From: Prunus persica
Taxonomy: Eukaryota; Streptophyta; Magnoliopsida; Rosales; Rosaceae
NCBI RefSeq assembly: GCF_000346465.2
Contig: NC_034015.1
Coordinates: forward strand, 883,519 to 947,518
Direction: 5' to 3'
Length of the DNA stretch: 64,000 nucleotides
The translations under genes were made by a program, and so were the position numbers. Position 1 is the stretch's first letter. The number at the start of each line of letters is the position of its first letter. The notes below the pieces were generated by a model. It was given only the letters and a program-made list of their open reading frames with translations, searched no databases and was not told the origin of the DNA. Positions 10,584-22,374 of the stretch are shown one piece after another.

Positions 10584-11079
10584 TGATGTAGAACAGATGG
10601 CAGATTTTATCGCGGTTGAGCTAGAAAAAGGACGTAGCGGGAATATGCAGTTTTGTCGTCCAAGCTCCGATTAGGACGCAAAATACCTTTTCGGAAAGGG
10701 AACGAAGCCACGAGTGTAACTCACAGCTTCGCCGTGACATAAGGTGGATTTTGGCATTCTGAGGTCGTTTGGCCTTCCAAAACTGCAGTTAAAGTTTGGT
10801 AGTTAATTTTCCAATAAATTCTGTTTTGGACAGTTTAGGAGTTACGTTATTAAGACTCCAAATTAATCCTGTTTTTTCAGTTTTATGTAATAACTCCCCT
10901 AGTAGTTGAAGGGTTGAGGGTTGTTGAGAAATGTGTATTTAGACAGGTTTGTCTAATGTATCTGGAACTCAACTTTTAATCATAATATTCCAAGAGAGCT
11001 TCTCTTAATTTTCTGGTGGAATCCAGTTTTATTGTTACTCACGGTTTCGCTTGAAACCTTTGTTGCTTGTGCTGCGTCA
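10584..11079 (+). repeat. 5' LTR of the CRM-like retrotransposon
   Basis: TG...CA bounded, 496 bp, almost identical to 15587-16082. It should carry the promoter and polyadenylation signals of the element. Its first ~90 bases are, in the 3' copy, also coding sequence for the end of the polyprotein. Confidence 0.95.
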
Positions 11080-11132
11080 AGTGGTATCAGAGCGGGTCTC
11101 TCCCGTCTCGGTATTCTTGTCTTTATCTTATT

Positions 11133-14100
11133 ATGGGTGATCGAGAAGCTGATGTCCCAACCCCAATTACCCGAGCAGATCTGGACGCTCAAAACCGACG
11201 GATCGACAATCTAACCAACCAATTTGGGGAGATGCGAGAATTGTTGTTGCAAGCTCTTGGTGGCAACAATAGGAGAGAAGGCAGAGATAACGAAAGAAGA
11301 GATGGCGAGAGAAGAGACAATAGGAGGCAACTTAATCCGGATAGTGAGTCCGAGTCAGAAGAAGAACTTGAAGAACCACCACCGCCGGCTAATAATCCTC
11401 GTCATCATAATCGTAATTACGAGAATTTTGGCGATTATCGGATTAAAGCAGAAATTCCTAACTTTTGGGGAAATCTGAAGATTGAAGACTTCTTGGATTG
11501 GCTTGTAGAAGTGGAGAGGTTTTTCGATATTATGGAGGTTCCTGAGCATAAGATGGTGAAGATGGTAGCTTTCCGCCTTAAAGCTACAGCGGCTGTTTGG
11601 TGGGATCAATTGCAAAATTTACGGCAGAGGCAAGGAAAACAGAGGGTTCGAACATGGAGGAAGATGAAGTCGCTTATGATGGAACGATTCTTGCCCACAG
11701 ATTATGAGCAGATTCTCTACCGTATGTACCTAGGCTGTGCGCAAGGCACCCGTTCGGTTTCTGAGTATATCGAAGAGTTCATGCGTTTGGCAGAGCGAAA
11801 CCATTTGACCGAAACTGACAATCAAAAGGTCGCAAGGTACAACAATGGGCTGAAAATTTCCATCCAGGAAAAAATTGGCATGCAGAATATATGGACTTTG
11901 CAGGAGGCGATTAACATGGCATTGAAGGCTGAACTGTTGGAAAAGGAGAAACGCCAACCCAACTTTCGCAGGAATGCGACGGAAGCCTCTGATTATACTG
12001 CTGGTGCTTCTAGTGGCGCAGGAGATAAGGGGAAAGCACAGCAGCAGAGTTCTGGAGGGATGACAAAACCAACAACAGTTGGCCAAAACAAAAACTTCAA
12101 CGAGGGTAGCAGCCGGAATTACAACAGAGGGCAGCCCCGAAACCAGTCCCAGAATCCGTATGCTAAGCCCATGACGGACATATGTTACCGTTGCCAAAAA
12201 CCAGGGCATCGTTCTAATGTTTGTCCAGAGCGGAAGCAGGCTAACTTTATCGAAGAAGCCGATGAAGATGAAGAAAACGATGAAGTCGGGGAAAATGATT
12301 ATGCAGGGGCTGAATTTGCAGTTGAAGAGGGAATGGAGAAGATTACCCTAGTTTTGCAGAGAGTTCTTTTGGCACCAAAGGAGGAGGGGCAGCGTCATAA
12401 TATTTTTCGTTCCCTCTGCTCAATCAAAAACAAGGTTTGTGATGTGATCGTCGACAATGGAAGTTGCGAGAATTTCGTGTCAAAGAAATTGGTGGAATAT
12501 TTGCAGCTATCAACGGAACCACATGTCAGCCCTTACTCACTAGGTTGGGTTAAAAAAGGCCCTTCGGTTCGTGTAGCTGAGACTTGCCGTGTGCCGCTGT
12601 CTATTGGTAAGCATTACAGAGATGATGTCTTATGTGATGTTATTGACATGGATGCATGCCATATTTTATTAGGGCGTCCTTGGCAATTTGATGTGGATGC
12701 GACTTTCAAGGGACGAGATAATGTCATTCTGTTCTCTTGGAACAACCGGAAAATTGCAATGGCAACTACACAGCCCTCAAAACCCTCTGTTGAGGCCAAG
12801 ACGAGGAGTTCTAGCTTCCTAACCCTAATTAGCAACGAGCAGGAGTTGAACGAGGCAGTCAAGGAAGCGGAGTGTTTTTGTCCCTTGGTGTTGAAGGGGT
12901 TGTTGAAACTTGGCCGAGGAGGAGGTGACATTCCACAAGATGTGCAGCAGATTTTGTCTCAATTTCAGGAATTGGTTTCTGAAAATCTGCCAAACGAGCT
13001 GCCACCTATGCGGGACATACAACACCGAATTGACTTGGTGCCTGGAGCTAGCCTTCCGAATCTGCCCCATTATCGGATGAGCCCCAAGGAGAATGACATC
13101 CTCAGAGAGCAGATTGAAGAATTACTGCGGAAGGGATTTATCAGGGAGAGTTTGAGTCCCTGCGCAGTTCCTGTTTTGTTGGTTCCGAAGAAAGACAAGA
13201 CTTGGCGAATGTGTGTTGACAGCCGAGCAATCAACAAGATAACAGTGAAGTACAGGTTTCCCATTCCACGATTGGAGGATATGCTGGATGTTCTTAGCGG
13301 CTCAAAGGTGTTTTCCAAGATAGATTTGCGAAGCGGTTATCACCAGATTCGCATCAGACCTGGCGACGAATGGAAAACAGCGTTCAAGAGCAAGGACGGA
13401 TTATTTGAATGGTTGGTGATGCCATTCGGATTGTCAAATGCGCCTAGCACCTTCATGAGACTCATGAATCAGGTTCTTCGACCATTTATTGGCTCTTTTG
13501 TCGTGGTTTATTTCGATGACATTTTAATTTACAGCACCACAAAAGAAGAGCATCTTGTGCATTTGAGGCAAGTTTTAGACGTTTTGAGAGAAAATAAACT
13601 GTTTGTGAACCTTAAAAAATGTACTTTCTGCACAAATAAGCTACTGTTCTTGGGTTTTGTTGTTGGTGAGAATGGTATCCAGGTTGACGACGAGAAGATC
13701 AAGGCAATCCTTGACTGGCCAGCTCCAAAAACAGTTTCTGAAGTTCGGAGTTTCCATGGCTTGGCCACCTTTTACAGGAGATTTGTGAGGCATTTCAGCT
13801 CTATCGCTGCACCTATCACAGAGTGTTTAAAGAAGGGCCGGTTCAGTTGGGGAGAGGAGCAAGAGAGGAGCTTTGCAGAAATAAAAGAAAAGCTTTGCAC
13901 CGCGCCAGTTTTAGCCCTTCCAAACTTTGAGAAAGTTTTCGAAGTTGAATGTGATGCCAGCGGTGTGGGAGTCGGAGCTGTGCTTTCACAAGACAAGCGG
14001 CCAGTTGCATTTTTCTCTGAAAAATTGAGCGATGCACGTCAAAAGTGGAGTACTTATGACCAAGAGTTCTATGCGGTTGTTCGGGCTTTGAAGCAATGGG

Positions 14101-15677
14101 AGCACTATCTTATCCAGAAGGAATTTGTTTTATTTACAGATCATCAAGCGTTGAAGTATATTAACAGCCAGAAAAATATTGATAAAATGCATGCTAGATG
14201 GGTGACTTTCTTGCAGAAATTCTCGTTCGTTATCAAGCATACTTCCGGCAAGACAAATCGTGTGGCGGATGCGCTAAGTAGAAGAGCATCATTGTTAATT
14301 ACGCTGACTCAAGAAGTTGTGGGGTTTGAATGTCTGAAGGAATTGTATGAAGATGATGCTGATTTCCGGGAAATTTGGACTAAGTGCACCAATCAAGAGC
14401 CGATGGCAGATTACTTTCTTAATGAAGGATACTTGTTCAAAGGCAACCAGCTGTGTATTCCAGTTTCCTCTTTGAGGGAGAAGCTCATTCGGGACTTGCA
14501 TGGTGGAGGGTTGAGTGGCCACCTGGGTCGTGATAAAACAATTGCAGGGATGGAAGAGAGATTTTACTGGCCACAGCTCAAACGAGATGTTGGAACTATT
14601 GTGCGCAAGTGCTACACTTGTCAAACTTCGAAGGGGCAGGTACAAAACACCGGATTATATATGCCATTACCAGTTCCTAACGATATTTGGCAGGATCTTG
14701 CTATGGATTTTGTCCTCGGCTTGCCCCGAACACAAAGGGGAGTGGATTCTGTATTTGTGGTGGTTGATCGGTTCTCAAAAATGGCGCATTTCATAGCTTG
14801 CAAGAAGACTGCTGATGCATCAAATATAGCCAAACTGTTTTTCAGGGAGGTTGTTCGCTTGCATGGGGTCCCTACATCCATTACATCCGATCGTGACACC
14901 AAGTTCTTGAGCCATTTTTGGATCACCTTGTGGAGGCTGTTTGGGACTACTTTGAATCGTAGCAGCACTGCCCATCCCCAAACCGATGGCCAGACTGAGG
15001 TTACAAACCGAACATTGGGCAATATGGTACACAGCGTCTGTGGAGAGAAGCCAAAACAATGGGATTATGCATTACCGCAGGTGGAGTTTGCGTATAACAG
15101 TGCAGTCCATAGTGCCACCGGGAAGTCTCCATTTTCCATTGTTTATACTGCTATGCCTAACCATGTTGTAGATTTGGTGAAACTGCCTAGAGGCCAACAA
15201 ACCAGTGTGGCAGCAAAAAATTTGGCGGAGGAAGTAGTGGCTGTTCGAGATGAAGTCAAGCAGAAACTTGAGCAAACTAATGCTAAGTACAAAGCTGCTG
15301 CGGATAAGCATAGGCGAGTTAAAGTGTTTCAGGAAGGTGATTCTGTGATGATATTTCTGAGGAAGGAGAGGTTTCCAGTTGGCACATATAGCAAGCTTAA
15401 ACCAAAAAAATATGGTCCTTACAAAGTGCTCAAACGGATCAATGATAATGCCTATGTTATTGAGTTACCGGATTCCATGGGAATATCCAATATTTTTAAT
15501 GTTGCAGATTTATATGAGTTCCGTGAAGATAAGGTCCTTTATCCAAATCATAACTCGGGGTCGAGTTCCTCGGAGGTGGAGGGGACTGATGTAGAACAGA
15601 TGGCAGATTTTATCGCGGTTGAGCTAGAAAAAGGACGTAGCGGGAATATGCAGTTTTGTCGTCCAAGCTCCGATTAG
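11133..15677 (+). CDS. Gag-Pol polyprotein of the CRM-like retrotransposon
   Basis: 1514 aa in one frame. Gag comes first (residues 1-340), with a CCHC zinc knuckle [14 protein letters not shown] near 350. An aspartic protease follows (VDNGSCENF near 440, DNG in place of the usual DSG/DTG), then reverse transcriptase with [10 protein letters not shown] near 793, and RNase H ([15 protein letters not shown] near 939; [10 protein letters not shown]). The integrase has its zinc-binding HHCC ([18 protein letters not shown] near 1160) and catalytic core ([28 protein letters not shown]). I chose the ATG of MGDREADV at 11133, just after the primer site; an earlier in-frame ATG lies inside the LTR. 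The last 30 codons lie in the 3' LTR, where CRM elements carry a C-terminal motif linked to centromere targeting. No stop or frameshift was seen. Confidence 0.95.
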   Translation: MGDREADVPTPITRADLDAQNRRIDNLTNQFGEMRELLLQALGGNNRREGRDNERRDGERRDNRRQLNPDSESESEEELEEPPPPANNPRHHNRNYENFGDYRIKAEIPNFWGNLKIEDFLDWLVEVERFFDIMEVPEHKMVKMVAFRLKATAAVWWDQLQNLRQRQGKQRVRTWRKMKSLMMERFLPTDYEQILYRMYLGCAQGTRSVSEYIEEFMRLAERNHLTETDNQKVARYNNGLKISIQEKIGMQNIWTLQEAINMALKAELLEKEKRQPNFRRNATEASDYTAGASSGAGDKGKAQQQSSGGMTKPTTVGQNKNFNEGSSRNYNRGQPRNQSQNPYAKPMTDICYRCQKPGHRSNVCPERKQANFIEEADEDEENDEVGENDYAGAEFAVEEGMEKITLVLQRVLLAPKEEGQRHNIFRSLCSIKNKVCDVIVDNGSCENFVSKKLVEYLQLSTEPHVSPYSLGWVKKGPSVRVAETCRVPLSIGKHYRDDVLCDVIDMDACHILLGRPWQFDVDATFKGRDNVILFSWNNRKIAMATTQPSKPSVEAKTRSSSFLTLISNEQELNEAVKEAECFCPLVLKGLLKLGRGGGDIPQDVQQILSQFQELVSENLPNELPPMRDIQHRIDLVPGASLPNLPHYRMSPKENDILREQIEELLRKGFIRESLSPCAVPVLLVPKKDKTWRMCVDSRAINKITVKYRFPIPRLEDMLDVLSGSKVFSKIDLRSGYHQIRIRPGDEWKTAFKSKDGLFEWLVMPFGLSNAPSTFMRLMNQVLRPFIGSFVVVYFDDILIYSTTKEEHLVHLRQVLDVLRENKLFVNLKKCTFCTNKLLFLGFVVGENGIQVDDEKIKAILDWPAPKTVSEVRSFHGLATFYRRFVRHFSSIAAPITECLKKGRFSWGEEQERSFAEIKEKLCTAPVLALPNFEKVFEVECDASGVGVGAVLSQDKRPVAFFSEKLSDARQKWSTYDQEFYAVVRALKQWEHYLIQKEFVLFTDHQALKYINSQKNIDKMHARWVTFLQKFSFVIKHTSGKTNRVADALSRRASLLITLTQEVVGFECLKELYEDDADFREIWTKCTNQEPMADYFLNEGYLFKGNQLCIPVSSLREKLIRDLHGGGLSGHLGRDKTIAGMEERFYWPQLKRDVGTIVRKCYTCQTSKGQVQNTGLYMPLPVPNDIWQDLAMDFVLGLPRTQRGVDSVFVVVDRFSKMAHFIACKKTADASNIAKLFFREVVRLHGVPTSITSDRDTKFLSHFWITLWRLFGTTLNRSSTAHPQTDGQTEVTNRTLGNMVHSVCGEKPKQWDYALPQVEFAYNSAVHSATGKSPFSIVYTAMPNHVVDLVKLPRGQQTSVAAKNLAEEVVAVRDEVKQKLEQTNAKYKAAADKHRRVKVFQEGDSVMIFLRKERFPVGTYSKLKPKKYGPYKVLKRINDNAYVIELPDSMGISNIFNVADLYEFREDKVLYPNHNSGSSSSEVEGTDVEQMADFIAVELEKGRSGNMQFCRPSSD

Positions 15678-16082
15678 GACGCAAAATACCTTTTCGAAAA
15701 GGGAACGAAGCCACGAGTGTAACTCACAGCTTCGCCGTGACATAAGGTGGATTTTGGCATTCTGAGGTCGTTTGGCCTTCCAAAACTGCAGTTAAAGTTT
15801 GGTAGTTAATTTTCCAATAAATTCTGTTTTGGACAGTTTAGGAGTTACGTTATTAAGACTCCAAATTAATCCTGTTTTTTCAGTTTTATGTAATAACTCC
15901 CCTAGTAGTTGAAGGGTTGAGGGTTGTTGAGAAATGTGTATTTAGACAGGTTTGTCTAATGTATCTGGAACTCAACTTTTAATCATAATATTCCAAGAGA
16001 GCTTCTCTTAATTTTCTGGTGGAATCCAGTTTTATTGTTACTCACGGTTTCGCTTGAAACCTTTGTTGCTTGTGCTGCGTCA
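15587..16082 (+). repeat. 3' LTR of the CRM-like retrotransposon
   Basis: 496 bp, same ends as the 5' LTR, with one visible base change. It overlaps the last 91 bases of the polyprotein frame. Confidence 0.95.
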
Positions 16083-16087
16083 CTTTA

Positions 16088-16636
16088 GCTGATGGTTGGG
16101 TAGGATTTATGTAATTGTTGCAATAGGGCAGTGGATTTGAAACCCTAAGTTTCGACCGATTTTTGAATTTCAATTCCAGCCACTTCTGGCCATTTTTCGG
16201 GGTAGGTCCGAGAACAAAAGTTGCTCCAATTGATGTTTTGAACCTAGGGTAGGAACCTTGGCCCTTAGATTATGTAGTATCGCTTTGGACACCCACGCGC
16301 TGCCGGCGCGTGGGTTACTGTAGCAGTCATGCATTGGGTCCCAGTGCAATCCCCTAGTTGTCACGAGCGCGTAGGTGTTTTCGGATTGGAATTTGGTTAC
16401 CGTTTGAGTCTCGAACGGATTTTGCCTATTGTGCGATTTTCGGGTTTGTTATGTTCGGACCGTTAGATCAAACTCAAACTCACGTATGGTATACCTTGGA
16501 TTTCTATGATCGTGGATCGAAGTCCCGAATACTCCGTACTAGCAAACCCTAAGTCAAGAATCTTAATAAAATTGTATGTGCTTTCAAATATTCGTATATT
16601 TTATTAATTTGTATGTGTATTAATGAAATTGTGCAG
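16088..16636 (+). other. CACTA interior between nested element and second gene
   Basis: No coding sequence is seen here. A TTGTGCAG acceptor directly before the ATG at 16637 suggests that this stretch ends with a leader intron of the second CACTA gene. Confidence 0.5.
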
Positions 16637-18477
16637 ATGTCAGACCTGATTAGACGTCGTAGGGCGGTGACGACTACGCAGAGTTCGGAGCCCCCGGCTC
16701 AGCCGACATCTGCTGCCACTGCGCCAGCACTAATGGACCACTTGGTAGTTGGTCCCGCGGGGTCCCAAGCGCCTGCTTCATCAGCTTCATCAGCAGCACA
16801 GCCTGTTAGCGCCAGGCGACGTCATCGGCTCGCCAGCACCACCGACACCACATCCACTGATGCGTCGGGGTCACAGCCAGGTATAGATTTCCTTAAACTC
16901 CAATTATTTTTATTTTTGTTTTTATTTTTGTTTTTGTTTTTGTTTTTGTTTTTATTTGTGTGTGTGTATTTTATAGTTAAATTTGTTATTTATTTAACAT
17001 TAATGTCATCTTTCTTTGCAGCCAAGAAGAACACCCGAGGGCCGTGTCGGCAGTTGAAGACGGCAAAGGTCACCCGAGTGACCAACAGTCGTATCAACAT
17101 CGGATACGACGAGCGACATCGGGCGACATCGACGGCGGAGTTGCATAGCTCCTTGGCCCACGACATTGGTCATGTCATTCGGAGCCATTGCCCGATGAAA
17201 TGGAAGTCTTGGAAGGTGATGCCTGACGATACCAAGACGGAGGTTCGCGACCAGTTGTCGATATGTAGGCCTTTTAATTCTTTTTCTTTCAAAATTTATA
17301 TTTCTATTATTTAAATGTATGTAATTATTTTATTGCAGACGAACTACAACTTGGAGAACCTGGACGACGAGTCGTTGGCGTACTCTTCTCTGAGAGGTAC
17401 AAACAGTGGAAGAGCGACTTGCACCACTATTTTGAGGCGTTTGATGATCCGGAAGTCGCTCTTCAGGAGGGTTGCCCGAAGGAGCTTGAGGGGCGGGAGG
17501 ATAGTTGGGCGTGGCTCTGCGCTCATTCTCAGGTGCCCGCTTTTGTGGTAATTTGTAATATGACTTTCAAATTTATTATATTTTTCTTACTAATGTTTTT
17601 TCAATGTTTTATATTTAATTTCAATTTCAACTAATACGTTTTATTTTTTGTATAACAGAATAAAGCCAAAGTCAATAAGGGCAATAGGAAGAAGAAGACT
17701 CTTCTCCATCATTCGGGTTCCAGGCCCTTCTCCTATAGGATGGATGCACGGCGGTAGGTAATAATAAAATAATTTTTATTTAATTTTTAATATTTCATTA
17801 TTCTTAATTTATTTTTTCGTACTAATATTTTTCTTCTCTTGTTCAATTTAGGGGCGGTCCAAATTCCCAGAGATCGACGTCTTTGGCGATGTTTATGTTC
17901 GACCTGGGAATGAGTTGGCCGAGTCCCTTCATGTAAGTATTATTTAATTTTAATTCTTATGCTACACATTCAAGTTTAAAGGTTATTATATGAATGTTTT
18001 AATTTATATTTTATGTTATGCTAAACTGACGACGATGGTGGAGAGGAGCCAGTTGGTTCTTCAAGAGTCCGCCTCCCAACTTCCTCCCGATACTCCGATC
18101 GAGTCTGTGGTCCTCCACAAGATACTGGGTTTCAGATCTTGACAGAGACATTGGATCACACACTCGGGAGGAGACCGGGGACATATTGTCGAGGGATGGG
18201 GAATGCCAGGGGGAGGGAACCCAGACCCCGTTCATCAGCGCAGTCAAAAAGTCAGGTTACTGCTTTGACAGCACAAGTGGCCACTCTTCAGAGTCAGATG
18301 TCGGTCATTCTGCAGTCCCTCGCACAGTCCGGCATTCCAGTCCCGCATGTTGATGCGCCGACCTCCGAGCCCGTCCATCCCGAGCATCCCCACCAGACGA
18401 CGGCCCCTGTAGACACCCAGACCTCTGAACCGCGTGTGCCAGACGACAATGTAGATTTTGGAACATTATTTTATTAG
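16637..18477 (+). pseudogene. Second CACTA gene (Transposase_24 / plant En/Spm-type), probably frameshifted
   Basis: Exons can be read as follows. The N-terminus MSDLIRRRRAVTT is Pro/Ala/Ser-rich and ends SGSQPG (16637-16881). An exon from about 17022 carries RGPCRQLKTAKV, INIGYDERHRATSTAEL, HVIRSHCPMKWKSWKVMPDD and ends at about 17263. An exon from 17340 has TNYNLENLDDESLAY, then LFSERYKQWKSDLHHYFEAFDD in another frame, to about 17535. NKAKVNKGNRKKKTLLHHSG runs at 17660-17757 and FPEIDVFGDVYVRPG near 17860. The last exon, 18030-18477, has a short coiled region SQVTALTAQVATLQSQM. The frame change inside the third exon (near 17380) points to a small indel. Proteins of this type bind subterminal repeats; activity here is doubtful. 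A (TTTTTG)n-like run sits in the first intron. Confidence 0.7.
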
Positions 18478-18649
18478 TTTTTTTATTTTCATAATTATTT
18501 TCTAAATATTTCTCTTGCAGCATACATTTATTTTATATAATAAATATGTTCTTTACAATTCTTTTTTTTATTGGAATTTCATTTTATTACCCAAAAAAAA
18601 AACCAAATTTATTTTTTTATAAAATAAAATAATAATTATATATACTAAT

Positions 18650-19282
18650 TTTGCGCGACGAAATCTTTCTCGTCGCGCAAATTTATATATTACGAAACAA
18701 AAATGTTTCATTTTTTTAAATACATATAATTTATTCTTGCGCGACTGATATTTTCGTCGCTCAAAAAGGATTTGCGCGACAACAGTTTTTCGTAGCGCAA
18801 AATGTGTTGACACGACTTGCACGACGAAGATCTCTGTGCCAGAAATATCTACGACACATATCGAGCGACGAACATTTTCGTCACGCAAAAATGTATGCGC
18901 GACAACATTTGTTTCGTCGCACAATACATGTAGACACAAATTGTGCGATGAAGAACTCTTGGTGCCGCAAATGTGTACGAGACGTATTGTGCGACGAATA
19001 TTATTCGCCGTGCATCGTTGTGGTGACGAACCTTCTTTCGTCGCGCATAAGTTTGTGCTACGAACTATTGCGTCGTCTCTGAACCTTTTGTGTAACGAAG
19101 GGTAACCTTCGCACAAATTTGCGCGACGAGTGACACAATCGGTCGCACAAAGTCTTTCTTCACGATCTTTGAGCGACAGATTACACACGACGAATTTTCT
19201 GTCGCGCTTGAGTTTGTGCGACCAAATTTAACTCTGCGCGACGAAATTGTCTTCGTCGCGCAAATCGTAAAATGTAGTAGTG
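18650..19282. repeat. Right subterminal repeat array of the CACTA element
   Basis: Facing GCGCGACGAA / TTCGTCGCGC-like motifs fill the stretch, many degenerate (TGCACGACGA, GTGCGACGAA). It ends at the terminal repeat AAAATGTAGTAGTG. Open frames across it on both strands are repeat artefacts. Confidence 0.85.
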
Positions 19283-20198
19283 TTATATGTTTTGGTCTCT
19301 CTTTCTTATCTTATTATTTCTATAAAATCTTTTATGTTCTCTATTTTTTATCTCTCTTTTTTTTCCTTTTTTTTTTTCTATAACTCAAAATGAAATACAT
19401 AAAAGATTCTCTTTCTGTATCTATATTGCTGAGTTCTCAATCTCATTGTATTTAGTCCAAGGCCTTTGGCCATTTTGGGAGATCCTTTTTAATTTCTCTT
19501 TTATTTTCCTTATTGCTTGTTGGTACATATCAATTGGTATCATTATTGGAACCCTAAAACCAATGTCTGACAGTATGAGAAACCCGTTGCTTGTTGGTAT
19601 TCTTACGATCTCATCTATTTCAACCCTTCTCTGCTTGCCTCTTCGACGCCCTTAACCACCACCCCTACCTCCTCTGATTTTTCCACTTACTACTCATTTG
19701 AGCCACATAACTCATTTTTTTCAAACCGCAAACACTAGCAAATCAGGGTTCCATGGCTTTCATGTGCCGTATGAACTTCCCCACTGCCAACAAAATTCCT
19801 ACCCACTGCACTCCACTCCAAACCCCCAATTTTCGGACTCAACTTTTTTGAAAACCATAAGCACGTGTAAGCTTGGCAACAGCGACTCGGGACTATTTGG
19901 GAAAAGGGATGGGGTCATCAAGCTTTTGCATTTTTAGTGAAAATTAAAAGCTTTTGCAGGGCCATGAAGGACTACATTATAGCCCGCAACTGATTCGCAC
20001 CAGAGGAAGTTCAAACAGAGCCAAAAAAGAAAACCCCAACACTTGTTCCTCACCCACAATCCCTTTTGGGTCTCTCAAGTCACAAAGGTTTAAAAGCCGT
20101 GCCCAGCCCTACTCTGAGGAAACTCCATCTCCAAACCTTTTCACCTACTCGCCACCGCCACAACTTCAGATCTCTCTCGCCACCACCATTTCGCAGAA

Positions 20199-20442
20199 AT
20201 GCAGGGCTTGAAGGCTCGGATCCTGGCCTCCGTCACCGTGCTGCTGTCTCTTGTCTACTGTGGCTTGACCACGCCGTCCACCTTTCTTTCTTTAGAACGG
20301 GTTTATCCGCCGAGTCACCACGGACAGATTGAGCAGCTCCGAGCTCGTGACCGAGTCAGGCACGCCCGACTTTTGCAAAACTTGACGGGCAGCGTTGTGG
20401 ACTTCCCACTCCATGGCACCTCCGATCCGAACCTAGCCGGGT
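20199..20442 (+). pseudogene. Isolated copy of aspartyl protease exon 1 (left arm)
   Basis: It encodes [20 protein letters not shown]... to SDPNLAG, 81 codons, open, with the exon 1 splice donor GGGTAATT retained. It differs from the intact exon 1 (29199-28958) at a handful of residues (for example SVTV for SIVV, RVYPP for RIYPP). No further protease exons follow on this strand. It could only contribute a signal peptide and propeptide piece, or antisense RNA. Confidence 0.85.
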
Positions 20443-21011
20443 AATTTCTATCGTCAATGCTAAAAATTCTTGCATAATTTTATCATCGAACGAAGAGGGC
20501 TTGAGTCTCGTTTTAATGCTTTTTTTTTTTTTGGGTGAAAATTTTAATGCTGTTTCGGTTGTTAATGATTGATGGATTTTTAGAGTAGGGAATATATAAT
20601 TTTGTTTTTAATAATTTATGTTGACTAAGTTTGGCTTGCTTCTGGAAGTTCTGGGCGTTCTTTTCAATTAGGGACAATGGATTTTGTGTGTTTTGTATTT
20701 TTAATATAAAATAGGACAATATTGGGCCCAAAAATATATTTGGGAAAAGGGATGGAATCATCATGCTTGCTTACAGCGTAGTTGAGAATTTCCAAAAAGC
20801 TGGAAGAGCTTGGTTTCCCATTTTACCCTTGCGGATTGAAGTCGTTTGGGTTTTGGTGTTTTTGTTTGCGCAAGGGTAAAACAGGAAATCAAATTTGTAT
20901 GATATAACTCTTTTGGCTTTTTTGAAAACCCCTCAAGCACGTGTAAGCTTGGCAACAGCAGCGACTTGGGAGGAATCCGCAAGAATTATTAGTATTGACG
21001 ATAAAAATTAC

Positions 21012-21253
21012 CCGACTAGGTTCGGATCGGAGGTGCCATGGAGTGGGAAGTCCACAACGCTGCCCGCCAAGTTTTGCAAGAGTCGGGCGTGCCTGACTCG
21101 GTCACGAGCTCGGAGCTGCTCAATCTGTCCGTGGTGACTCGGAGAATAAACCCATTCTAAAGAAAGAAAGGTGGACGGCGTGGTCAAGCCACACTAGACA
21201 AGAGACAGCTGCACGGTGACGGAGGCCAGGATCCGAGCCTTCAAGCCCTGCAT
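21012..21253 (-). pseudogene. Isolated copy of aspartyl protease exon 1 (right arm), nonsense mutated
   Basis: Same exon on the minus strand starting at ATG 21253. The frame hits TAG after about 19 codons (after LSLV), where the other copies read Tyr. The splice donor is kept. No exon 2 follows before the spacer and left arm. Confidence 0.85.
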
Positions 21254-22084
21254 TTCTGCGAAATGGTGGTGGCGAGAGAGATCTGAAGTTGTGGCGGTGG
21301 TGAGTAGGTGAAAAGGGTTGGAGATGGAGTTCCCTCAGAGTAGGACTGGGCACAGTTTTTAAACCTTTGTGACTTGAGAGACCCAAAAGGGATTGTGGGT
21401 GAGGAACAAGTGTTGGGGTTTTCTTTTTTGACTCTATTTGAATTTCCTCTGGTGCGAATCAGTTGCAGGCTATAATGTAGTCCTTCATAGCCATAGAAAA
21501 GCTTTTAATCTAAAAATGCAAAAGCTTTTAATGCATGATGACCCCATCCCTTTTCCCAAATAGTCCCGAGTCGCTGTTGCCAAGATTACACGTGTTTGAG
21601 GTTTTCAAAAAAGTTGAGTCCGAAAATTGGGGGTTTGGAGTGGAGTGCAGTGGGTAGGAATTTTGTTGGCAGTGGGGAAGTTCATACGGCACATGAAAGC
21701 CATGAAACCCTGATTTGCTAGTGTTTGCGATTTGGGAAAAATGAGTTATGTGGCTCAAATGAGTGGTAAGTGGAAAAATCAAAGGAGGTAGGGGTGGTGG
21801 TTAAGGGCGTCGAAGAGGCAAGCAGAGAAGGGTTGAAATAGATGGGATCATAAGAATACCAACAAGCAACGGGTTTCTCATACTGTCAGACATTGGTTTT
21901 AGGGTTCCAATAATGATACCAATTGATAGGTACCAACAAGCAAAAAGAAAAATAAAACAATAAAAGAGAAATTAAAAAGGATCCCCCCAAATAGGCCAAA
22001 GGCCTTGGACTAAATACAATGAGATTGAGAACTCAGCAATATAGATACGGAAAGAGAATCTAAAGAGAATCTTATAAAAAAGAA

Positions 22085-22371
22085 CATATGCAACAAAAAT
22101 GTGAATAATCAATTGAAAAATAAACAGAAGATGACATACAAAAATGAGATCACACATTGCTATGCTCATAGAGCATTTTCCAGAAATCCTTGAAAACTAT
22201 TGGTACTTTCAAGTTCCAACTCTCTATTTTCCTGAAATTCTCAAATCCATGGCAAATGGATAAAAGAAGAAGACCTTTCAAACTACAATCAAGCATCATT
22301 GATAGCAATGTTGGACCATTCCAAATAACAAAAGGGATGCACAAACTTTGACAGAAATTACTGAATAACAA
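22085..22371 (-). repeat. Recurring exon-like module, copy B (extended)
   Basis: The minus strand carries a 73-codon open frame (22371-22150) ending KVPIVFKDFWKMLYEHSNV, followed by the same trailing sequence as at 2990-3105. It shares its 3' part with copies at 2903 and 40912, and the whole frame with 29983-30276. Its upstream side joins GH3 intron sequence near 22375. Parent gene not recognised. Confidence 0.6.
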
Positions 22372-22374
22372 AAA

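Larger units (their letters stand above)
10584..16082 (+). mobile_element. Full-length Ty3/gypsy chromovirus, CRM-like clade
   Basis: Two 496-bp LTRs (10584-11079 and 15587-16082) start TGATGTAGAACAG and end GCTGCGTCA. They are flanked by the 5-bp target duplication CTTTA (10579-10583 and 16083-16087). The primer site TGGTATCAGAGC (initiator Met tRNA) lies at 11082-11093. A purine-rich GGAGGTGGAGGGGA precedes the 3' LTR. I found a single LTR difference (CGGAAAGGG versus CGAAAAGGG), so insertion is recent and it is younger than the CACTA it sits in. The single frame is unbroken, so this copy may be competent. Clade assignment rests on the protease, integrase and C-terminal sequence plus the polyprotein running into the 3' LTR, a known trait of CRM elements. 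Confidence 0.95.
3696..19282 (+). mobile_element. Complete CACTA (En/Spm-type) DNA transposon, 15.6 kb, with nested retrotransposon
   Basis: Left end CACTACTACGTTTTTCTATT and right end (reverse complement) CACTACTACATTTTACGATT form terminal inverted repeats. The 3-bp target duplication TTA is seen at 3693-3695 and 19283-19285, as expected for CACTA. Both flanks inside the ends are packed with GCGCGACGAA / TTCGTCGCGC subterminal motifs, the binding-site arrays of this superfamily. It holds two element genes, a TNP2-type transposase (5058-8641, broken) and a Transposase_24-type gene (16637-18477). A 5.5-kb LTR retrotransposon (10584-16082) is inserted in it, so the element itself is about 10.1 kb. 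Ends are intact, so it could still be moved by a related transposase. Confidence 0.93.
19403..22074. repeat. Inverted repeat of the aspartyl protease promoter plus exon 1
   Basis: The left arm 19403-20475 and right arm 20980-22074 are reverse complements of each other apart from scattered changes and small indels. The spacer is about 505 bp (20476-20979). Both arms are homologous to 28933-29975, the upstream region, exon 1 and start of intron 1 of the intact protease gene. The spacer matches its intron 1 (about 28440-28930). A further ~90 bp outside the left arm (19310-19403) also match at 29975-30060. A transcript crossing it would fold into a stem of about 1 kb. Confidence 0.9.

Noticed and set aside
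20476..20979. Spacer of the inverted repeat as a separate gene
   Set aside because: It matches intron 1 of the protease gene and has no long open frame.
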